Part shown: in pieces, positions 1 to 4,013 of the stretch | Numbering within the stretch: the stretch's first letter is position 1 | How the letters are laid out: each line of letters opens with the position of its first letter | NCBI GenBank assembly: GCA_023381235.1 | Contig: JAMCTV010000091.1 | Span: 1-5,239 of the forward strand | Origin: Gammaproteobacteria bacterium | Lineage (GTDB): Bacteria; Pseudomonadota; Gammaproteobacteria; SURF-13 | Reading direction: 5' to 3' | Length of the DNA: 5,239 bases | Notes under the pieces: generated by a model | The model's database searches: none | What the model was told of the DNA's origin: nothing | Seen by the model: the letters and a program-made list of their open reading frames with translations, nothing else | Made by a program: the position numbers and the translations under genes

Positions 1-537
1 GCCGGCGATGGTGTTCATGCTGTTGAAAAAGAAATGCGGGCGCATGCGCGATTGCAAGGCCTGGATGCGCGCTGAGGCCTCGGACTCGACGTGGCTCTTC
101 CACTGGTGCTGCACATAAAAGTAGCGCAGGGCGAGCGCGCTCACGATGGCGCTCACGACCAGATTACGCAGCAGGAAGTCCCCATGCCAGCCCGCAGGCA
201 AGGTTACGCCGAGCGCGTCGCTTTGCAGCAGCCGGTAAGCAGCCTCACTGAGCAGAGCGGTGACTCCCAGTAGCAGCATATAGCTCAACGCGGCGGCCTG
301 GCTGTTGGAGAGCTTCTTGAGCCAGCGCCGCCCGATGCACAGCGCCGCGCCGCTCGCCAGCGCCACCCACTGCACGAACAGCGAAATCACGCCGAGATCG
401 CTCCAGCGGTCGGCGCTTTGCAGCGCGCCCAGGGACAGCACCAGGGCCAGCAGCTCGGCCATCACCAGCAGGGTCAGCACCCGGCGCAGGCCGCAGAAGT
501 CCGGCAGAAATAAGGTATCGGTGTCGCTGTTCGCCAT
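1..537 (-). CDS. algZ: AlgZ/FimS-type sensor histidine kinase (LytS family), N-terminal part
   Basis: The reading frame opens with ATG at 537 and stays open for 179 codons to the window edge, so the C-terminal part is missing. It begins MANSDTDTLFLPDFCGLRR. Four hydrophobic segments follow, at about residues 18-37, 50-69, 81-98 and 122-143, typical of the small membrane sensor of this family. A linker (HQWKSHVESEASARIQALQS) then leads to RMRPHFFFNSMNTIAG, the conserved block of the His_kinase family (Pfam PF06580 type). H168 is the expected phospho-acceptor. The usual motif is RPHFLFN; here the Leu is Phe (F170), a mild variant. The catalytic ATPase domain would lie beyond position 1. In Pseudomonas, fimS/algZ lies divergent from argH and next to algR, and the partner LytTR-type regulator would be expected just outside this window. 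Family assignment is secure; the algZ name rests on synteny and motif. A GAGG ribosome-binding site 7 nt upstream supports the start. Confidence 0.85.
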   Translation of the reverse strand, partial: MANSDTDTLFLPDFCGLRRVLTLLVMAELLALVLSLGALQSADRWSDLGVISLFVQWVALASGAALCIGRRWLKKLSNSQAAALSYMLLLGVTALLSEAAYRLLQSDALGVTLPAGWHGDFLLRNLVVSAIVSALALRYFYVQHQWKSHVESEASARIQALQSRMRPHFFFNSMNTIAG

Positions 538-544
538 CCTCGCG

Positions 545-548
545 CCTC
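545..548 (-). promoter_or_regulatory. Ribosome-binding site of the sensor kinase gene
   Basis: On the minus strand GAGG lies 7 nt upstream of the ATG at 537, which is good Shine-Dalgarno spacing. A second GAGG directly abuts the ATG and is too close to serve. The site fixes the kinase start and contrasts with argH, which has no visible site. Confidence 0.6.
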
Positions 549-582
549 ATTTTATGGTCTATACTATTAAAAATGTCGAAAA
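548..582. promoter_or_regulatory. AT-rich block, probable divergent promoter region
   Basis: This is the most AT-rich stretch between the two divergent genes. On the plus strand TATACT (560-565) is a 5/6 match to a -10 hexamer, but no convincing -35 lies 16-18 bp upstream. If it is used, the argH transcript would start near 572 and carry the whole hairpin array as a leader. On the minus strand TATAGA, TAATAG and CATAAA are weak -10 candidates for the kinase gene; TCGACA lies 17 bp from CATAAA, but that start would leave almost no leader. Composition and position are seen; promoter activity is inferred. Confidence 0.3.
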
Positions 583-601
583 ATTGCCTTCCTGGCAATT
601 T
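581..601. repeat. Inverted repeat 1: 8-bp perfect arms, 5-nt loop
   Basis: AAATTGCC (581-588) pairs with GGCAATTT (594-601) around the loop ttcct. Read on the minus strand the hairpin runs into five T residues, so it could act as a weak terminator or attenuator towards the kinase gene. The stem is short and mostly A/T, so this is uncertain. It is the first of six consecutive symmetric elements before argH. Confidence 0.7.
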
Positions 602-609
602 CTCTCCAC

Positions 610-639
610 GCAGAGCGAAAAACGTGGTTTTCGCTTTGC
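610..639. repeat. Inverted repeat 2: 12-bp arms with one wobble, 6-nt loop
   Basis: The left arm (610-621, GCAGAGCGAAAA) pairs with the right arm (628-639, TTTTCGCTTTGC) around the loop acgtgg. The only non-Watson-Crick position is 613/636, which would be a G-U pair in plus-strand RNA. The element is exactly 30 nt, the same length as the next one. Confidence 0.75.
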
Positions 640-641
640 TT

Positions 642-671
642 CATTTTCAACCGCTTGCGCGGTCGAAAATG
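642..671. repeat. Inverted repeat 3: 13-bp arms with one mismatch, 4-nt loop
   Basis: The left arm (642-654, CATTTTCAACCGC) pairs with the right arm (659-671, GCGGTCGAAAATG) around the loop ttgc, with one A/C mismatch at 649/664. It is again 30 nt long and starts 2 nt after the previous hairpin ends. Confidence 0.75.
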
Positions 672-691
672 GCGGGGCATCCCTGCCCCGC
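672..691. repeat. Inverted repeat 4: 8-bp perfect GC-rich arms, 4-nt loop
   Basis: GCGGGGCA (672-679) pairs with TGCCCCGC (684-691) around the loop tccc. It directly abuts the previous hairpin with no spacer. Seven of the eight pairs in the stem are G/C, so this should be among the most stable structures of the array. No T-tract follows on either strand, so it is not a standard intrinsic terminator. Confidence 0.75.
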
Positions 692-696
692 ACGGC

Positions 697-717
697 CACC
701 TCGAATTTTTCGAGGTG
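697..717. repeat. Inverted repeat 5: 9-bp perfect arms, 3-nt loop
   Basis: CACCTCGAA (697-705) pairs with TTCGAGGTG (709-717) around a ttt loop. It lies 5 nt after inverted repeat 4 and 5 nt before the final palindrome. No U-run follows, so termination is unlikely. Confidence 0.75.
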
Positions 718-720
718 ACC

Positions 721-729
721 TGCTGTAAT
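721..729 (+). promoter_or_regulatory. Possible extended -10 promoter element for argH
   Basis: TGCTGTAAT fits the extended -10 pattern TGnTATAAT with one change. No good -35 is seen 16-18 bp upstream, which extended -10 promoters can tolerate. Transcription would start near 736, giving a leader of only about 10 nt and no ribosome-binding site. This agrees with the absence of a Shine-Dalgarno sequence before argH, but remains a guess. Confidence 0.25.
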
Positions 730-736
730 ATTACAG
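723..736. repeat. 14-bp perfect palindrome just upstream of argH
   Basis: CTGTAATATTACAG is perfectly self-complementary with no loop, so a dimeric-protein binding site is a more natural reading than an RNA hairpin. It ends 10 bp before the argH start. It contains the same bases as the possible extended -10 element at 721-729, so a bound regulator would block that promoter. No regulator can be named from the sequence. Confidence 0.6.
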
Positions 737-746
737 TACATTTATC

Positions 747-2147
747 ATGGCCAAAGACAAGCATACAAGCCAGGACAAGCTCTGGGGCGGACGCTTCACG
801 CAGCAGACCGACGCGCTGGTGGAGCGTTTTACCGCCTCCGTCTCCTTCGACCGGCGCCTGTACAAACACGACATTCTGGGTTCCATCGCGCACGCGCGGA
901 TGCTGGCGCGCGTGGGCGTGTTGAGCGAGACCGAATGCGCCGCCATCGTGACCGGGTTGCAGGACATCGAGCGCGCCATCGAGACAGGCGGGTTTGACTG
1001 GTCGGTGGCGCTAGAAGACGTGCACATGAACATCGAGGCGCGCCTGATCGAGCGCATCGGCGAGGCGGGCAAGAAACTGCACACCGGGCGCTCGCGCAAC
1101 GACCAGGTCGCCACCGATCTGCGCCTGTATCTGCGTGACGCGATAGACGCGATCCTACAGCAAATAAAAGACCTGCAAACCGTACTGCTCGACATCGCCG
1201 GGTGCGAGGCCGAGACCGTGCTGCCAGGCTTTACTCATCTCCAGGTCGCACAACCGGTCACCTTCGGCCATCACATGCTGGCCTGGTTTGAGATGCTGGA
1301 GCGCGACCGCGCGCGCCTCAAGGACTGCCGCAGGCGCGTCAACGTCATGCCGCTCGGCGCGGCGGCGCTCGCCGGCACCTGCTATCCGATAGACCGCGCC
1401 TATACCGCGCAACTGCTGGACTTTGACACGCCGGCGGAGAACTCGCTCGATGCGGTGAGCGACCGCGACTTCGCCATCGAGTTTACCGCGGCGGCGGCGC
1501 TGGTGATGACGCATTTATCGCGTTTTTCCGAGGAGTTGATACTGTGGTCGTCGGCGCAGTTCGATTTCGTGGATTTGGGCGACGCCTTCTGCACCGGCTC
1601 GTCCATCATGCCGCAGAAAAAAAACCCGGACGTGCCGGAACTGGTGCGCGGCAAGAGCGGGCGCGTCATCGGCCATCTCATGGCGTTGTTCACCCTGATG
1701 AAGGCGCAGCCGCTCGCCTACAACAAGGACAATCAGGAAGACAAGGAGCCGCTGTTCGATACGATAGACACGGTGCAGGACTCGCTGCGCGTGTACGCCG
1801 CCATGCTGGGCGCGATGCAGATCAAGCGCGAGCGCATGTTGCACGCCGCCGCCAGCGGCTACTCCACCGCCACCGACCTCGCCGATTACCTGGCCAAAAA
1901 AGGCGTGCCGTTCCGCGACGCGCATGAAATCACCGGCAAGATCGTGCGCCACGCCATCGAAACCAGGCGTGAGCTGACCCAGCTCACCCTGGAGGAACTG
2001 CGTGGTTTCTCTGCGGTCATAAAACAGGATGTATTTGATGTCCTCAAACCGCAAGGCTCGGTGGCGGAACGCAATCACCTGGGCGGCACCGCGCCGGCGC
2101 AAGTGCGGGCGGCCATTGCGCGCGCAAGAGAGCGGCTTGCCCGTTGA
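747..2147 (+). CDS. argH: Argininosuccinate lyase
   Basis: The 466-aa product matches the usual length of ArgH. It splits argininosuccinate into arginine and fumarate, the last step of arginine synthesis, as a cytosolic homotetramer of the fumarase/aspartase superfamily. The N-terminus carries the ArgH hallmark KLWGGRF (residues 11-17). HTGRSRNDQ lies at 112-120. GFTHLQVAQP (161-170) contains the general acid/base region (H164). The superfamily signature GSSIMPQKKNPD (284-295) carries the catalytic serine (S286 by homology). All motifs are intact. ATG at 747 is chosen because it places KLWGGRF at the usual distance; notably there is no Shine-Dalgarno sequence in the preceding 20 nt. The gene is divergent from the sensor kinase, and 4 bp separate its stop from the next gene. 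The KKN codons form a run of eight A residues at 1617-1624. Confidence 0.98.
   Translation: MAKDKHTSQDKLWGGRFTQQTDALVERFTASVSFDRRLYKHDILGSIAHARMLARVGVLSETECAAIVTGLQDIERAIETGGFDWSVALEDVHMNIEARLIERIGEAGKKLHTGRSRNDQVATDLRLYLRDAIDAILQQIKDLQTVLLDIAGCEAETVLPGFTHLQVAQPVTFGHHMLAWFEMLERDRARLKDCRRRVNVMPLGAAALAGTCYPIDRAYTAQLLDFDTPAENSLDAVSDRDFAIEFTAAAALVMTHLSRFSEELILWSSAQFDFVDLGDAFCTGSSIMPQKKNPDVPELVRGKSGRVIGHLMALFTLMKAQPLAYNKDNQEDKEPLFDTIDTVQDSLRVYAAMLGAMQIKRERMLHAAASGYSTATDLADYLAKKGVPFRDAHEITGKIVRHAIETRRELTQLTLEELRGFSAVIKQDVFDVLKPQGSVAERNHLGGTAPAQVRAAIARARERLAR
1617..1624 (+). other. A8 run containing a slippery heptamer in argH
   Basis: The codons for KKN in the catalytic loop read AAA AAA AAC, giving eight consecutive A residues and an in-register A AAA AAC heptamer. 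This is the classical form for -1 slippage. The -1 frame stays open to 1927. The motif itself is fixed by protein conservation, so slippage is only a possibility; the run is also a likely site for indel mutations or sequencing errors. Confidence 0.4.
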
Positions 2148-2148
2148 G

Positions 2149-2182
2149 AAAATGAAGAATTTGAAGTTTCATTCTTCATTTT
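2149..2182 (+). repeat. 12-bp perfect inverted repeat covering the start of the DUF4124 gene
   Basis: AAAATGAAGAAT (2149-2160) pairs with ATTCTTCATTTT (2171-2182) around a 10-nt loop. The start codon at 2152-2154 is inside the left arm. In RNA this would hide the initiation site unless ribosomes finishing argH opened it, which would fit translational coupling. The stem is almost all A/T and is followed by more T-rich sequence, so it could also slow or partly stop transcription after argH. Confidence 0.65.
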
Positions 2183-2811
2183 TCATTTTTGGTTATTCAC
2201 TCATACTGCTGTTTGCCTTCGGCATCAGCCTGCCGGCCCATGCCGGCAAACTCTACAAGTGGGTGGATGAAAAAGGCCAGGTGCACTATGGCGACAGCAT
2301 CCCGCCGGAATACGCGGAGCAGGGCCGCTCTGAACTGAACAAGCAGGGCATAACCGTCAGGAAGACGGATGCCGCGAAGACGCCGGAGCAATTGGCGGAA
2401 GAAGAACGGCAGCGGCAATTAAAGGCCGAGGAGCAAAAACGCGCCGCAGAACAGGCGGCGTACGACCGCACCCTGATGCGCACTTATTCCAGCGAGGACG
2501 ACATTCTGCGCTCGCGCGATCAGAAGCTGGCGGCGCTGGACATGACCATCAGCATCACCCAGGGCAATCTCAACATGGTTACCAGGCAGCTCGCTGAACT
2601 CAACAAGCGCGCCGATGGGCTGCAAGGCGCGGGCAAGCCGCTGCCGGAGAAACTGCAAAAAGACATCGCCGCGCTACAGACCCAGCAAAAACAGTATCAG
2701 GACTTCATCCAGGCCAGACAAGCCGAGCAGGACAAGATCAAGGAAGGTGCCGGGGCGGAATTGAACCGCTATCGGGAAATCAGGGCAGAGCGGCAGTCGC
2801 TGAAACCTTAG
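2152..2811 (+). CDS. Exported DUF4124-type coiled-coil protein
   Basis: This 219-aa protein has a signal peptide: a positive start (MKNLKFH), a hydrophobic core (about residues 10-27) and a likely cleavage site after PAHA (residue 31). The mature protein begins with GKLYKWVDEKGQVHYGD (32-48), the short tryptophan-containing module of the DUF4124 family (PF13511 type), common in exported proteobacterial proteins of unknown role. The rest, about 80-219, is charged and rich in Glu, Gln, Lys and Ala, with probable coiled coils at about 80-105, 120-155 and 165-215 separated by a Gly/Pro break near 158-164. The location is probably periplasm or envelope. ATG at 2152 is chosen over the in-frame ATG at 2029 because only it gives a signal peptide and avoids a long argH overlap. 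It lies 4 bp after the argH stop, so the two are probably co-transcribed. A strong inverted repeat covers the start codon. Function unknown. Confidence 0.88.
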   Translation: MKNLKFHSSFFIFGYSLILLFAFGISLPAHAGKLYKWVDEKGQVHYGDSIPPEYAEQGRSELNKQGITVRKTDAAKTPEQLAEEERQRQLKAEEQKRAAEQAAYDRTLMRTYSSEDDILRSRDQKLAALDMTISITQGNLNMVTRQLAELNKRADGLQGAGKPLPEKLQKDIAALQTQQKQYQDFIQARQAEQDKIKEGAGAELNRYREIRAERQSLKP

Positions 2812-3095
2812 CCGCTCCCGCGGGCGCCTTCTATCAACTCAGCCGCGGCAACCTTGCCACGCTCATCCAGACGCAGGCGAAACTGTCCCCAGCACGGGAT
2901 GCGGCCGGCCTCGCAGCCTGAGCCTTCCATTATCACTTCATCGAAGCGCACGTCGCACACCACCTCCGCGCCCTGTTGTTGCACGATGTCGAGTTTGAGG
3001 CTTTCCGGCGCGGGCCAGCCGCCCTGCGTGCAGAGCTCGGCGAGGCGCGGCGTGCACTGAAAGAACTCCGTCAATTCCGCCTTGTCCATGGACAT
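2808..3095 (-). CDS. Small conserved-looking hypothetical protein downstream of argB
   Basis: I do not recognise this 95-aa protein. It is acidic and soluble-looking, with no signal peptide or membrane segment. The first half starts with a short helix-like segment (KAELTEFFQCTPRLAELC). The second half alternates polar and hydrophobic residues in a way that suggests beta strands (VVCDVRFDEVIME, WGQFRLRLDERGKV). Five cysteines (C14, C22, C47, C61, C68) are present, without a clear metal-binding CxxC pair. The start codon at 3095 shares one base with the argB stop (TGATG), a typical arrangement for translational re-initiation; a second ATG at 3089 is possible. Its TAA stop overlaps the TAG of the facing DUF4124 gene. 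Tight coupling to argB, and GC-rich codon use like its neighbours, argue that it is a real gene. A role connected to arginine synthesis would be a guess. Confidence 0.75.
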   Translation of the reverse strand: MSMDKAELTEFFQCTPRLAELCTQGGWPAPESLKLDIVQQQGAEVVCDVRFDEVIMEGSGCEAGRIPCWGQFRLRLDERGKVAAAELIEGARGSG

Positions 3096-4006
3096 CAGCC
3101 CACAATCAACGTCCCTACGCCCTGATCGGTAAGCAGCTCCAGCAGCACGGCGTGCGGCACCCGCCCGTCCACGATGTGCGCCGCCGCCACGCCGCCTTGC
3201 ACCGCATCCAGCGCGCAGCGCACCTTGGGCAGCATGCCGCCGTATATCGTGCCGTCTTCAATCAGCGTATTCGCCTGTCTCGCGTTCAGCCGCTCCAGCA
3301 GCTTGCCCTGCTTGTCGAGCACGCCCGCAGTGTTGGTCAGCAGCATAAGTTTCTCCGCATGCAGGGTCTCGGCGATCTTGCCCGCCACCAGATCGGCATT
3401 GATATTATACGACTGCCCGTCCTCGCCCACGCCCACCGGCGCGATCACCGGTATGAAGTCGCCGCTCACCAGCATGTTGATAACCGAGGCGTCTATGCTC
3501 GCCACCTCGCCCACGTGACCGATGTCTATGATCTCCGGCGCATCCGTCTCCGGCGTGTTGCGCGTGAGGGCCTGCCCTGAGCCTGGACGAAGGGTGAGCT
3601 TGCGCGCGCGGATCAGGTCGCCGTCCTTGCCGGACAGGCCCACGGCGGAACCGCCCTGGCGGTTGATGAGATTCACAATCTCCTTGTTCACCAGGCCGCC
3701 CAGCACCATCTCCACCACGTCCATGGTTTCGCTGTCGGTGACGCGCAGGCCCTCCACAAACCGGCTCGGCTTGCCGAGTTTCTCCAGATGCCTGCCGATC
3801 TGCGGCCCGCCGCCGTGCACCACCACCGGGTTGATGCCGACCAGCTTCATCAGCACCACGTCGCGCGCGAATCCGCTCTTCAGAGTCTCATCCACCATGG
3901 CATTGCCGCCGTATTTGATAACGATGGTCTTGCCCCGGTAGCGCTTGATGTAGGGCAGCGCCTCGGTCAGCACGTGGGCGATGTTTGCAGCGTCGTTCAC
4001 ACTCAT
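3095..4006 (-). CDS. argB: N-acetylglutamate kinase
   Basis: The 303-aa product phosphorylates N-acetyl-L-glutamate with ATP, the second step of arginine synthesis, in the cytosol. Visible family marks are KYGGNAM (31-37, phosphate and ATP site), VHGGGPQI (63-70), GLRVTD (86-91, acetylglutamate-binding arginine R88), SYNINADLVAGKIAE and DGTIYGGMLPKVRCALDA near the C-terminus. The extra N-terminal helix before the kinase core (NIAHVLTEALPYIKRYRGK) is typical of the hexameric, arginine-inhibited type found in Pseudomonas, so feedback inhibition by arginine is likely. The Pseudomonas enzyme is about 301 aa. Here the C-terminus ends early, at GTLIVG, while about eight extra residues (R140-L147) sit in the middle, where relatives read KLTxTR directly. 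The gene starts 7 bp after the algC stop with no clear Shine-Dalgarno sequence, so coupling to algC is probable. Confidence 0.97.
   Translation of the reverse strand: MSVNDAANIAHVLTEALPYIKRYRGKTIVIKYGGNAMVDETLKSGFARDVVLMKLVGINPVVVHGGGPQIGRHLEKLGKPSRFVEGLRVTDSETMDVVEMVLGGLVNKEIVNLINRQGGSAVGLSGKDGDLIRARKLTLRPGSGQALTRNTPETDAPEIIDIGHVGEVASIDASVINMLVSGDFIPVIAPVGVGEDGQSYNINADLVAGKIAETLHAEKLMLLTNTAGVLDKQGKLLERLNARQANTLIEDGTIYGGMLPKVRCALDAVQGGVAAAHIVDGRVPHAVLLELLTDQGVGTLIVG
3567..3594 (-). repeat. Putative 24-bp in-frame insertion in argB with 4-bp flanking direct repeats
   Basis: AGGG occurs at 3567-3570 and again at 3591-3594, exactly 24 bp apart. Removing one repeat plus the intervening 20 bp restores KLTLTRNTPE, the expected family sequence at this point. 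On the coding strand the inserted stretch with its flanks includes CCTTCGTCCAGGCTCAGGGC. From memory this is close to dispersed intergenic repeats of the CCTTCGACAGGCTCAGG type found in many proteobacterial genomes. It encodes RPGSGQAL and leaves the frame intact. The GTGAG pair at 3564-3568 and 3594-3598 gives an alternative 30-bp model, which restores the family motif less well. Confidence 0.55.
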
Positions 4007-4013
4007 GGCGTTA

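Noticed and set aside
726..734. TAATATTAC, the nicking nonanucleotide of geminivirus/CRESS-DNA origins
   Set aside because: The match follows from an AT-rich palindrome centred here; no Rep gene is present and it is not in the loop of a stem, so chance is the simpler explanation.
721..738. LexA (SOS) box at the palindrome before argH
   Set aside because: The LexA consensus in gammaproteobacteria is CTGT-N8-ACAG; here the half-sites CTGT and ACAG are separated by only 6 bp, so the geometry is wrong.
1963..1992. Hairpin with 13 paired positions and one bulge inside argH (CCAGG.GTGAGCTG / CAGCTCAC.CCTGG)
   Set aside because: It lies within well-behaved ArgH coding sequence (ETRRELTQLTLEEL) with no T-tract; most likely chance in GC-rich coding DNA.
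1515..2102. Long antisense open frame (195 codons) opposite argH
   Set aside because: It lies wholly inside a conserved gene, has low-complexity Arg/His/Gly-rich content typical of GC-rich shadow frames, and resembles no family.
2029..2151. Upstream ATG extending the DUF4124 protein by 41 residues
   Set aside because: The extension overlaps argH out of frame, is Arg-rich shadow sequence, and would bury the signal peptide that begins at the ATG at 2152.
2811..2830. Terminator between the convergent operons around CCCGCGGG
   Set aside because: It is only an 8-bp palindrome without loop or T-tract and sits inside the coding sequence of the 95-aa gene.
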